Assembly (NCBI GenBank): GCA_963747335.1
Contig: CAVVEV010000012.1
Span: forward strand, 496,001 to 560,000
Length of the DNA: 64,000 nucleotides
Direction: 5' to 3'
Source: Prado023 sp963747335
GTDB taxonomy: Bacteria > Actinomycetota > Actinomycetes > S36-B12 > CAIYMF01
Shown here: positions 43,248-51,339 of the stretch, one piece after another
Layout: each line of letters starts with the position of its first letter
How positions within the stretch are numbered: the first letter of the stretch is position 1
Program-made: the position numbers and the translations under genes
Notes under the pieces: model-generated
Databases searched by the model: none
What the model was told of the DNA's origin: nothing
Seen by the model: the letters and a program-made list of their open reading frames with translations, nothing else

Positions 43248-44531
43248 ATGCGCACAGTCCGCCTTGTCGCCCATGCCCTCGTCGCCGGCACCCTGACGCT
43301 CGCCGCGGGGAGCCCGGCACTGGCCCAGGGCGCACCACGCGCGGTGGCCCCAACGGGGACGGTCGCGCCGAGCGTGGTGCGCGCCGACGGCCCGCAGGTT
43401 GCCCTGTCCAGCGGCGCAGCGTTCGCACCCGGCGCCCGGGTCGCACGGTTCAAGACCGTGAACAGCTGTACGCGCGACTACTACATGATCCGCTCCTGGA
43501 TGGAGCACTTCGAGGCCACCGGCGGCGGCACGCTCACGCTCGCCCCCGGTACCTACCGGATCCCCAGCACCATCTACGTCCCCTCGAACACCACCATCCA
43601 GCTGTCGGCGGGCACCACGCTGCTCAAGACCAGGAAGACCTGCACCAAGAAGTTCAAGGCCGCGTCCTCCATGTTCATGTTGGTGCCCCCGTCCCTGGGC
43701 AAGCGCCGCGGAGCGGTGGGCGGCTACGGCGGGGCGTCCAACATCGCCATCGTGGGCGCCGGCGGGGGCCAATCGGTGATCGACCTCGCGGGGATCCGCA
43801 ACTCCCTGGGCATCATCGCCGGTCACAACCAGAACGTGCGGATCGAGGGGATCCGCTTCACGAACATGAACAACAACCACTTCATCGAGATGGACGCCAA
43901 CGCAAACTCGGTGATCCGCAACAACGAGTTCCTCGGCGCGACCGGCAGCACCCGGATGTCGGCAGAGGCCGTCAACCTCGACACTCCCGACGGGCTGACC
44001 GACGGGTTCGGATCGGTCTGGAGCAACCTGGACGCCACACCCAACGTCGACATCCTGGTGCAGGGCAACGTCTTCGCGAACATGGTCCGCGGCCTGGGGA
44101 CCCACAACTTCTCAGGCGGCCGCTACCACACCCGGATCGCCGTTGTGGGCAACACGTTCACCGGCATGCGCAACGACGCCATGCGGGTGATGAACTGGCG
44201 CGACTCGGCGATCATCGGCAACACCTTCGACGGTGTCTGGTGTCCGACCAAGGGCAACGACTGCCGCGGGATCCTGGCCAGCGGAGCGGAGAACCTGACT
44301 GTCCGGGGCAACGTCTTCGCGAACATGGCCCGCGCCATGCAGTTCATGCCTTGGGCCAACGACGGGAGGGCTGCTGCCTACGGCGTGACCTACAACGCCC
44401 TCACCGGGGACAACCTGATCGATCTGGCATCCAACAGCGCCGGTCCCGGACTGCAGCGTCCCGAGGCGATCATCAACCCCGAGTTCCGCGTGTTCAACGC
44501 GGCGAGCTTCGTGCGGTTCTCCGGCACCTGA
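43248..44531 (+). CDS. Secreted right-handed parallel beta-helix protein
   Basis: A 427-residue exported protein. Residues 1-27 form a Sec signal peptide (basic MRTVR start, hydrophobic core, cleavage after SPALA). From about residue 75 the sequence shows pectate-lyase-like solenoid features: GGGTLTLAPGTYRIP, then repeated N-x-F/I rungs such as IRNNEFLG, VQGNVFANM, VVGNTFTGM, IIGNTFDGV and VRGNVFANM. Four cysteines could form disulfides. Substrate and catalytic residues are not evident; polysaccharide cleavage or surface binding is possible. The ATG is 16 nt after purA, so it could share that transcript. Confidence 0.8.
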   Translation: MRTVRLVAHALVAGTLTLAAGSPALAQGAPRAVAPTGTVAPSVVRADGPQVALSSGAAFAPGARVARFKTVNSCTRDYYMIRSWMEHFEATGGGTLTLAPGTYRIPSTIYVPSNTTIQLSAGTTLLKTRKTCTKKFKAASSMFMLVPPSLGKRRGAVGGYGGASNIAIVGAGGGQSVIDLAGIRNSLGIIAGHNQNVRIEGIRFTNMNNNHFIEMDANANSVIRNNEFLGATGSTRMSAEAVNLDTPDGLTDGFGSVWSNLDATPNVDILVQGNVFANMVRGLGTHNFSGGRYHTRIAVVGNTFTGMRNDAMRVMNWRDSAIIGNTFDGVWCPTKGNDCRGILASGAENLTVRGNVFANMARAMQFMPWANDGRAAAYGVTYNALTGDNLIDLASNSAGPGLQRPEAIINPEFRVFNAASFVRFSGT

Positions 44532-44623
44532 TCCAGTACGGACCCGACCCCAGGGCGACGTGCGCCCCGATGGCGTGCGCCGGTGCCGCCCCGGCGCCGC
44601 GGGCGGGCCGCCGCTGCCGCCGG

Positions 44624-44629
44624 TAGCGT
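44624..44629 (+). promoter_or_regulatory. -10 box TAGCGT, leaderless start of the OYE-family gene
   Basis: TAGCGT plus a 7-nt spacer ends at the ATG at 44637. Confidence 0.6.
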
Positions 44630-44636
44630 GACCGGC

Positions 44637-45707
44637 ATGACGCACCTGTTCTCCCCCCTGGACCTCCGCGGCACGCACCTGCGCAACCGGATCATGGTGT
44701 CGCCCATGTGCCAGTACTCCGTCGAGGACCAGAGCGGGGTCCCCACGCCCTGGCACCTGGTCCACCTCGGCGGGCTGGCACGCGGTGGGGCTGCCCTGGT
44801 GATGGCGGAGGCCACCGCCGTGGTGCCCGAGGGTCGGATCAGCCCGCAGGACACCGGCCTGTGGTCCGACGAGCAGGCAGCGGCCTGGGCGCCGATCGTG
44901 GCCTTCATCCAGGGACAGGGAGCCATCGCCGGGGTCCAGCTGGCGCACGCCGGGAACAAGGCGTCGACGTTCCGGCCGTGGAGCGGGAAGGGGAGCGTGC
45001 CGGAGGCCGAGGGCGGCTGGCCGACCGTCGGCCCGAGCAGCACCGGCTACCCGGGCTACGGGGGCCCCCGCGCACTCGCGACCGACGAGCTGCCCGGCGT
45101 CGTTGCCGCCTTCGCGGCCGCGACCGAGCGCGCGCTGGCCGCAGGCTTCGACACCGTCGAGGTGCACGCAGCCCACGGCTACCTGCTCCACCAGTTCCTC
45201 TCGCCGCTGTCCAACGACCGCACCGACGCCTACGGGGGGGATCTCGCCGATCGTTCCCGGCTGCTCCGCGAGGTCGTCGCGGCCGTCCGGGCGGCCTGGC
45301 CGGCGGACCGTGCGCTGCTGGTGCGGATCAGCGCCACCGACTGGGTCACCGGCGGGCACACGCTCGACGACAGCGTGGTGGTGGCCGGCTGGCTGCGCGA
45401 GCTGGGCGTCGACCTGATCGACGTGTCCAGCGGCGGCGTGAGCCCCCGGCAGGACATCACTCCCGGGCCCGGCTACCAGGTGGAGCTGGCCGCACGGATC
45501 CGGCGGGAGGCAGGGATACCGACCGTCGCCGTCGGCATGATCACCGATCCGGCCCATGCCGAGGGGATCCTCACCGGCGGAGCGGCCGACATGGTGGCGC
45601 TCGCCCGGGTCCTGCTGCGCGATCCGCAGTGGCCGCTGCGTGCCGCCCACGAGCTGGGTGCCGAGGCCCCGTGGCCGCCGCAGCTGCTGCGCGGACGGTT
45701 CACCTGA
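44637..45707 (+). CDS. NADH:flavin oxidoreductase, Old Yellow Enzyme family (YqjM-like)
   Basis: A 356-residue FMN-dependent TIM-barrel ene-reductase. N-terminal MVSPMCQYS with its cysteine is the YqjM-type signature. QLAHAGNKAS near residue 105 and VHAAHGYLLHQFLSPLSN with the substrate-binding His pair near 178 are also diagnostic. NDRTDAYGG, SSGGVSP and a C-terminal ADMVALARVLLRDP close the barrel. Such enzymes reduce activated C=C bonds or detoxify electrophiles. The start is supported by the leaderless TAGCGT box; an upstream in-frame ATG gives a low-complexity extension. Confidence 0.93.
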   Translation: MTHLFSPLDLRGTHLRNRIMVSPMCQYSVEDQSGVPTPWHLVHLGGLARGGAALVMAEATAVVPEGRISPQDTGLWSDEQAAAWAPIVAFIQGQGAIAGVQLAHAGNKASTFRPWSGKGSVPEAEGGWPTVGPSSTGYPGYGGPRALATDELPGVVAAFAAATERALAAGFDTVEVHAAHGYLLHQFLSPLSNDRTDAYGGDLADRSRLLREVVAAVRAAWPADRALLVRISATDWVTGGHTLDDSVVVAGWLRELGVDLIDVSSGGVSPRQDITPGPGYQVELAARIRREAGIPTVAVGMITDPAHAEGILTGGAADMVALARVLLRDPQWPLRAAHELGAEAPWPPQLLRGRFT

Positions 45708-45732
45708 CGCGCACGGCCCCTGCCCCGGCGGC

Positions 45733-45775
45733 TGGTGGTCGATCCGGTGGATCCAACGGACGGAATCGACCACCA
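45733..45775. repeat. Imperfect palindrome resembling the dispersed repeat
   Basis: TGGTGGTCGAT (45733-45743) is complementary to 45765-45775, with partial inner pairing. Total length (43 nt), a GATCCGG core and a CCACCACAG end resemble the palindromes at 40757 and 60899 but the sequence is clearly different. It lies between the OYE-family gene and pntA and could also serve as a terminator. Confidence 0.55.
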
Positions 45776-45944
45776 CAGCGCGTCGGTGGCCCCCCGACCG
45801 CTCGGCCCGCGCCGGGCGGGACCTGTGTCCACGCCCCGCCCGGGACCTACGTCCTGACCTCCGCCCAGGGGCCTCACCCACGTGCAGACCCCCGCGCCCG
45901 AGGAGGTAGGTTCGGCCACGACCGCTTCGGCGAGAGGAAGAGTC

Positions 45945-47489
45945 GTGCGCATCGGTGTGCCCAAGGAGTCCAAGCCCGGTGAACGCCGGGTAGCCGCCAC
46001 CCCCAAGACCGTCGAGCAGATCATCAAGCTCGGCTACGACGTGTCCATCGAGTCCGGCGCCGGCGCCGGGGCCTCGTTCGATGACGCCGCCTACCGGGCT
46101 GCGGGCGCCGAGATCGCAGGCGCGGAGGTGTGGGACTCCGAGATCATCCTGAAGGTCAACGCGCCCTCGTCGGACGAGGTGCAGCGCCTGCAGGCCGGCC
46201 AGACCCTGGTGAGCCTCCTGGCCCCCGCCCTGGACCCCGACCTCGTGAGCGCCCTGTCCGCCCGCGGGGTCACCGCCCTGGCCATGGATGCGGTGCCGCG
46301 CATCTCGCGCGCCCAGTCCCTGGACGTGCTCAGCTCGATGGCCAACATCGGCGGCTACCGGGCCGTCATCGAGGCCGCGAACGAGTTCGGGTCGTTCTTC
46401 ACCGGGCAGGTCACCGCCGCGGGCAAGGTCCCGCCGGCGAAGGTCCTGGTCGTCGGAGCCGGCGTGGCTGGCCTGGCCGCCATCGGCACGGCGAGCAGCC
46501 TGGGCGCGATCGTCCGGGCGTTCGACGCGCGCTCCGAGGTCGGCGAGCAGGTCGAGTCGATGGGCGCGGAGTTCCTGCGGATCGAGGTCGAGGACACCGG
46601 CCCCAGCGCCACGGGCTACGCCAAGGAGATGGGCGAGGACTTCAACCGCAAGGCCGCCGAGCTGTACGCGCAGCAGGCCAAGGACGTCGACATCGTCATC
46701 ACGACCGCGCTCATCCCCGGACGGCCGGCTCCGCGCCTGCTCACCGAGGAGATGGTCGCCTCGATGAAGCCCGGCAGCGTCATCGTCGACATGGCCGCGG
46801 CCAACGGCGGCAACGTCGCCGGCAGTCGGCCGGACGAGCGCGTGGTCACCGACAACGGCGTGATCATCCTGGGCTACACCGACCTGCCGGGGCGGCTGCC
46901 CACCCAGGCCTCGCAGCTGTTCGGCACCAACCTCGTGAACCTGCTCAAGCTGATGACGCCCGAGAAGGACGGCCGGGCCGTCCTCGACCTCGACGACGTC
47001 GTCCAGCGCGGCATGACGGTCGTGAAGCAGGGCGAGGTCCTCTGGCCGCCGCCCCCTGTGCAGGTCTCGGCCGCACCCGTGGCCGTCGCCGCAGCGGCGC
47101 CACCGGAGCCCGCACCACCGAAGAAGGCGATGAGTCCGACCACCAAGCTCGGCTGGATGGGGGTCGCTGCGGCCCTGTTCCTGCTGATGTCGGCCTTCTC
47201 CCCCGAGCCGTTCCTGGGCCACTTCATGGTCTTCATGCTCTCGGTGGTCATCGGGTTCTACGTGATCGGCAATGTGCATCACGCGCTGCACACCCCGCTG
47301 ATGTCGGTGACCAACGCCATCAGCGGCATCATCCTGGTCGGCGCGCTGCTCCAGGTGGGCCACGGCGAGGTATGGGTGTCTGTCCTGGCGTTCATCGGCA
47401 TCCTGGTGGCCAGCATCAACGTGTTCGGCGGGTTCACCGTCACGGGCCGGATGCTGCAGATGTTCAAGCGTGAGGATGCGGTCCGATGA
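45945..47489 (+). CDS. pntA: NAD(P) transhydrogenase alpha subunit PntA
   Basis: A 514-residue subunit of the proton-translocating transhydrogenase that balances NADH and NADPH. Domain I (NAD(H)-binding) has VPKESKPGERRVA, SMANIGGYRAV and VVGAGVAGLAAIG near residue 168, and IVDMAAANGGN. A Pro/Ala linker near 375-395 leads to four membrane helices, ending in FGGFTVTGRMLQMF. The fused alpha form is like that of E. coli. The GTG at 45945 has GAGAGGAAG upstream. It overlaps pntB by 4 nt. Confidence 0.94.
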   Translation: MRIGVPKESKPGERRVAATPKTVEQIIKLGYDVSIESGAGAGASFDDAAYRAAGAEIAGAEVWDSEIILKVNAPSSDEVQRLQAGQTLVSLLAPALDPDLVSALSARGVTALAMDAVPRISRAQSLDVLSSMANIGGYRAVIEAANEFGSFFTGQVTAAGKVPPAKVLVVGAGVAGLAAIGTASSLGAIVRAFDARSEVGEQVESMGAEFLRIEVEDTGPSATGYAKEMGEDFNRKAAELYAQQAKDVDIVITTALIPGRPAPRLLTEEMVASMKPGSVIVDMAAANGGNVAGSRPDERVVTDNGVIILGYTDLPGRLPTQASQLFGTNLVNLLKLMTPEKDGRAVLDLDDVVQRGMTVVKQGEVLWPPPPVQVSAAPVAVAAAAPPEPAPPKKAMSPTTKLGWMGVAAALFLLMSAFSPEPFLGHFMVFMLSVVIGFYVIGNVHHALHTPLMSVTNAISGIILVGALLQVGHGEVWVSVLAFIGILVASINVFGGFTVTGRMLQMFKREDAVR

Positions 47490-48922
47490 CAATCCCCTTC
47501 AGCCTGACCCAGGGCGCCTACATCGTCGCCGGCCTCATGTTCATCCTGGCTCTGGCCGGCCTGTCCAAGCACGAGAGCGCCCCGATGGGCAACCGCTACG
47601 GCATCATCGGCATGACCATCGCCCTGATCATCACGATCACCGCCGCGGTGCTCGGCGTCGAGGTGGCCGACGGGGCCGTCGAGAGCGAGGGCACCGGCTG
47701 GACCGGCCTCGGGCTGATCCTCGCGGCCATGGCCATCGGTGGGGCGATCGGCATCTGGAAGGCACGCAAGGTCGAGATGACCGGCATGCCCGAACTGATC
47801 GCCATGCTGCACAGCTTCGTCGGCCTCGCCGCCGTCCTCGTGGGCTGGAACAGCTCGTACGAGACCGAGGTCCTGTACCCGACGATCCATGACGTCGAGG
47901 TGTTCGTCGGCGTCTTCATCGGTGCCGTGACGTTCACGGGTTCGATCGTCGCGTACCTCAAGCTGTCGGCGAAGATCAAGTCCGCGCCGCTCATGCTGCC
48001 CGCGCACAACGCCATCAACCTGGGCATCATCGTCGCCTTCTTCGTCATGACGGCCGCGTACACGATGGTCCCGTCCGACGACATCGTCCTGCGACAGTCG
48101 CTGCTCGGCGTGATGACCCTGCTCGCCCTGTTCCTCGGGTGGCACCTGGTCGCCTCGATCGGCGGCGGCGACATGCCGGTGGTCGTGTCGATGCTCAACA
48201 GCTACTCCGGCTGGGCGGCAGCGGCGGCGGGCTTCCTGCTCAACAACGACCTGCTCATCATCACCGGCGCGCTCGTCGGCTCCTCCGGTGCGTACCTGTC
48301 CTACATCATGTGCAAGGCGATGAACCGGTCGTTCATCTCGGTCATCGCCGGCGGGTTCGGCGTCGAGGCGGGCACCGTGGCCTCCGACGTCGACTACGGC
48401 GAGCACCGCGAGATCACTGCCGAGAGTGCGGCGGACCTGCTCACCGAGGCGCACTCGGTGATCATCACGCCGGGCTACGGCATGGCCGTCGCCCAGGCGC
48501 AGTACCCCGTGGCTGAGCTCACCCGCAAGCTGCGCGAGCGCGGCGTGGACGTCCGTTTCGGCATCCACCCCGTGGCCGGGCGCCTGCCCGGGCACATGAA
48601 CGTTCTGCTCGCCGAGGCGAAGGTGCCCTACGACATCGTCCTGGAGATGGACGAGGTCAACCCCGACATGCCGGCCACCGACGTGGTGCTGGTGATCGGC
48701 GCCAACGACACTGTGAACCCCGCCGCGATGGACGACCCGGGCAGCCCGATCGCGGGGATGCCCGTGCTCACCGTGTGGCAGGCCAAGGACGTGATCGTGT
48801 TCAAGCGCTCGATGGCCACCGGCTACGCGGGCGTGCAGAACCCGCTGTTCTTCAAGGAGAACACCCAGATGCTGTTCGGCGACGCCAAGGACCGGGTCGA
48901 GGACATCATCAAGGCGCTGTAG
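47486..48922 (+). CDS. pntB: NAD(P) transhydrogenase beta subunit PntB
   Basis: A 478-residue partner of PntA, with about nine membrane helices (domain II) and the NADP(H)-binding domain III. Membrane motifs include GMPELIAMLHSFVGLAA and NSYSGWAAAAAGF. Domain III has TPGYGMAVAQAQ, FGIHPVAGRLPGHMNVLLAEA, VIGANDTVNPAA and the C-terminal GYAGVQNPLFF. The ATG overlaps the pntA stop (ATGA). A short hairpin follows. Confidence 0.96.
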   Translation: MTIPFSLTQGAYIVAGLMFILALAGLSKHESAPMGNRYGIIGMTIALIITITAAVLGVEVADGAVESEGTGWTGLGLILAAMAIGGAIGIWKARKVEMTGMPELIAMLHSFVGLAAVLVGWNSSYETEVLYPTIHDVEVFVGVFIGAVTFTGSIVAYLKLSAKIKSAPLMLPAHNAINLGIIVAFFVMTAAYTMVPSDDIVLRQSLLGVMTLLALFLGWHLVASIGGGDMPVVVSMLNSYSGWAAAAAGFLLNNDLLIITGALVGSSGAYLSYIMCKAMNRSFISVIAGGFGVEAGTVASDVDYGEHREITAESAADLLTEAHSVIITPGYGMAVAQAQYPVAELTRKLRERGVDVRFGIHPVAGRLPGHMNVLLAEAKVPYDIVLEMDEVNPDMPATDVVLVIGANDTVNPAAMDDPGSPIAGMPVLTVWQAKDVIVFKRSMATGYAGVQNPLFFKENTQMLFGDAKDRVEDIIKAL

Positions 48923-48938
48923 CCGTCACCCGTCCCCA

Positions 48939-48953
48939 CCGGGCTCCGCCCGG
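48939..48953 (+). terminator. Small hairpin after pntB
   Basis: CCGGGC-TCC-GCCCGG at 48939-48953, followed by ACCTTTC, starts 17 nt after the pntB stop. Confidence 0.55.
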
Positions 48954-48972
48954 ACCTTTCAGCCCAGCTGGG

Positions 48973-49039
48973 ATCTGCTTGCCTTCTTGCGGTCTGCTTC
49001 CGGAGTTCGGGAAGCGGATCGCGAGAGGGGAAGCGGATT
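48973..49039. promoter_or_regulatory. Cluster of repeated TCYGCTTCC motifs upstream of the aminotransferase
   Basis: Four related motifs occur in 67 bp. ATCTGCTTGCC (48973) and GTCTGCTTCCGG (48992) lie on the plus strand; the complement appears as GGGAAGCGGAT at about 49009 and 49028. The middle pair forms an imperfect hairpin. They precede a TAAAAT box and could be an operator, but the copies are imperfect. Confidence 0.35.
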
Positions 49040-49126
49040 GCATGGTGCGGCTCATGCGGCGGGGTCGTCGCAGGGGAACGGAGTGCGGCGGGGCGGCGGC
49101 GTGGCCAGCACCCCCTGTCCGGGTAC

Positions 49127-49132
49127 TAAAAT
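49127..49132 (+). promoter_or_regulatory. -10 box TAAAAT upstream of the aminotransferase gene
   Basis: TAAAAT lies in an A-rich patch, unusual in this GC-rich DNA, 35 nt before the ATG at 49167. A TAGGAG ribosome-binding site follows. Confidence 0.5.
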
Positions 49133-49166
49133 CGTGGATCACGCGCTGGCCGATCTAGGAGACCGC

Positions 49167-50522
49167 ATGTCCGAGCCCACCCCCGCCACGGATCCCGCAG
49201 CTGGGGCCCGCGCCTACGAGCTCGACCGGGCGCACGTGTTCCACTCGTGGTCGGCCCAGGCGCCGCTCGCGCCGATGACGATCGCCGGCGGCTCCGGCGC
49301 CTGGGTGTGGGACTACGACGGCAATCGCTACCTCGACTTCTCCAGCCAGCTGGTCAACACCAACATCGGCCACCAGCACCCCAAGGTCATCGCCGCGATC
49401 CAGGAACAGGCCGGGATCCTGGCCACGATCGCCCCGCAGCACGCGAACGCCGCCCGCAGCGAGGCCGCCCGGATGATCACCGAGCTGGCCCCCGAGAGCC
49501 TGAACAAGGTGTTCTTCACCAACGGCGGAGCCGACGCGATCGAGAACGCCATCCGGATGGCCCGACTCCACACCGGACGCCGCAAGGTCCTGAGCCTCTA
49601 CCGCTCGTACCACGGCAACACGGGCGCGGCCATCGTCGCGACCGGCGACCCACGCCGCTGGCCCAACGAGTTCGCCGACGACCACGTGCACTTCTTCGGC
49701 CCCTACCTCTACCGCTCGCACTTCTGGGCCACGACCCCCGAGCAGGAGGCCGAGCGCGCCCTGGCGCACCTGGCCGACGTCATCCGGTTCGAGGGCCCAG
49801 GGACCATCGCGGCAATCCTCATGGAGACCGTGGTGGGCACCGCCGGCGTGCTGATCCCGCCGCCCGGGTACCTCGAGGGCGTCCGGGCCCTGTGCGACGA
49901 GCACGGCATCATGCTGATCCTCGACGAGGTCATGGCCGGGTTCGGGCGCACCGGGCAGTGGTTCGCGTTCGACCACTTCGACGTGCGACCCGACCTCGTC
50001 ACGTTCGCGAAGGGCTCGAACTCCGGCTATGTGCCGGTGGGCGGGGTGATCATCTCCGACGAGATCGCAGCGACCTTCGACAACCGGGTCTTCCCGGGCG
50101 GCCTGACCTACTCCGGGCACCCCTTGGCGGCGGCCTCGATCGTGGCCAGCATCACCGCCATGCGCGAGGAGGGGATCGTCGAGAACGCCGCCCGGATCGG
50201 CTCCGACATGCTCGGCCCCGGCCTGGTGGAGCTGGCCGACAAGCACCCGGTGATCGGCGAGGTGCGCGGCCTGGGCGTGTTCTGGGCGCTGGACCTCGTC
50301 AGCAACCGTGAGACCCGCGCGATGCTGGCCCCGTACGGCGGGACGTCGGAGGCGATGACCGTGCTGGTGGCCGAGGCCAAGAGGCGCGGGCTGCTGCCGT
50401 TCACGAACTTCAACCGGCTGCATGTGGTCCCGCCCTGCAACGTCACCGACGACGAGGCGCGCACCGGCCTGGCGATCCTCGACGAGGTGCTCACCGAGGT
50501 CGACCGCTACTACGAGGGCTGA
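49167..50522 (+). CDS. Class III PLP-dependent aminotransferase
   Basis: A 451-residue fold-type I aminotransferase. The PLP lysine is residue 282 in FAKGSNSGYVPVGG. Preceding motifs are VFFTNGGADAIE (cofactor phosphate), SYHGNTGAA, and ILDEVMAGFGRTG with the PLP-binding Asp. The start HVFHSWSAQ and WDYDGNRYLDF pattern recall omega-amino-acid:pyruvate, taurine:pyruvate and related transaminases, but the amino donor is not certain. The ATG is 6-7 nt after TAGGAG. A TAAAAT -10 box and a cluster of repeated motifs lie upstream. Confidence 0.88.
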   Translation: MSEPTPATDPAAGARAYELDRAHVFHSWSAQAPLAPMTIAGGSGAWVWDYDGNRYLDFSSQLVNTNIGHQHPKVIAAIQEQAGILATIAPQHANAARSEAARMITELAPESLNKVFFTNGGADAIENAIRMARLHTGRRKVLSLYRSYHGNTGAAIVATGDPRRWPNEFADDHVHFFGPYLYRSHFWATTPEQEAERALAHLADVIRFEGPGTIAAILMETVVGTAGVLIPPPGYLEGVRALCDEHGIMLILDEVMAGFGRTGQWFAFDHFDVRPDLVTFAKGSNSGYVPVGGVIISDEIAATFDNRVFPGGLTYSGHPLAAASIVASITAMREEGIVENAARIGSDMLGPGLVELADKHPVIGEVRGLGVFWALDLVSNRETRAMLAPYGGTSEAMTVLVAEAKRRGLLPFTNFNRLHVVPPCNVTDDEARTGLAILDEVLTEVDRYYEG

Positions 50523-50537
50523 ACGGCCCCGGGCGGA

Positions 50538-50553
50538 GGCCGTGCGCACGGCC
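50538..50553. terminator. Short palindrome after the aminotransferase gene
   Basis: GGCCGTGCGCACGGCC, a perfect 16-bp palindrome (7-bp stem), starts 16 nt after the stop. It is a weak terminator candidate without a T-run. Confidence 0.35.
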
Positions 50554-50644
50554 CCAGCCGGCAGGCGCGTGGCCCGTTCCGGGCCTGCACACGCCGCGGA
50601 CAGGGCGACCACCTCGCCCCACGACGTGGGCCGGTCTCCCGCTC

Positions 50645-50650
50645 TACCCT
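50645..50650 (+). promoter_or_regulatory. -10 box TACCCT, leaderless start of the 162-residue gene
   Basis: TACCCT plus 7 nt ends at the ATG at 50658. Confidence 0.55.
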
Positions 50651-50657
50651 GTGGACC

Positions 50658-51146
50658 ATGCCCTCCGACGACATCGACGCCGCTGCCCTCGAGGGGGCCC
50701 GGGCGCGCGCCGACGACCACGACCAGGCCGTGGCGCTGTTCAACCACGCATGGAGCCTTCTGGACATGCTTGAGCGCACCCCGGCCGAGGACTTCGACCT
50801 GATCCATGCCGCACACGCGTCGCGCTGGCACTGGGGCCGCGCCGGAGGACCGAGCGAGTGGGCGATCGGCGAGTGGCAGTGCTCCCGCACCTACGCCGTC
50901 CTGGGTCGCCCCGAAGCGGCGCTGGTGCACGCCCAGCGGTGTCTGGACCTCTGCGTCGAGCACGCCCTCGACGGGTTCATCGTCGCCTCGGCGCACGAGG
51001 CGCTGGCCCGCGCGCATGCCGTGGCCGGCGACCTGGCCGCGGCGCGCACCGAGCGGGACCTCGCCGCTGGACTGGCCGAGGTTCTCGACGACCTCGAGGA
51101 CCGGGCGGTCGTCGAGGGCGACCTCGCCACACTGCCGCCGCTCTGA
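50658..51146 (+). CDS. Small all-helical protein of unknown function (TPR-like)
   Basis: No family is recognised. The 162-residue protein is acidic and predicted all-helical. Paired helices such as AVALFNHAWSLLDML, WAIGEWQCSRTYAVLG, AALVHAQRCLDLCVEH and ASAHEALARAHAVAGD have the A/L/Y spacing of tetratricopeptide-like repeats. It has no signal peptide or membrane segment. The leaderless ATG is supported by TACCCT. It stands alone between the aminotransferase and purD. A protein-binding role is only a guess. Confidence 0.75.
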   Translation: MPSDDIDAAALEGARARADDHDQAVALFNHAWSLLDMLERTPAEDFDLIHAAHASRWHWGRAGGPSEWAIGEWQCSRTYAVLGRPEAALVHAQRCLDLCVEHALDGFIVASAHEALARAHAVAGDLAAARTERDLAAGLAEVLDDLEDRAVVEGDLATLPPL

Positions 51147-51327
51147 GGAATCCGCGCGATCCGACACCGGCCACGCGCGGCAGTCCTCTGGGCAGGGAAC
51201 GGCCTGTCGCCTTCTCCCCCACACGTCCTGATCGTCGAGATGATGCCGCGGCGCCGCTCGCGGGCCCGCCCACGGTCGTGGGCGCCACCAGCGGGATGCC
51301 TCGACCGGGCCCCGCGCCGCCGACGGG

Positions 51328-51333
51328 TAACCT
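51328..51333 (+). promoter_or_regulatory. -10 box TAACCT, leaderless start of purD
   Basis: TAACCT plus 6 nt ends at the GTG at 51340. Confidence 0.6.
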
Positions 51334-51339
51334 GCGGGC

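Noticed and set aside
44112..47492. A very long open frame on the minus strand opposite the beta-helix, OYE-family and pntA genes
   Set aside because: It is antisense to well-recognised proteins, is His/Arg/Gly/Asp-rich and matches no family. High GC leaves few stops in the opposite frame.
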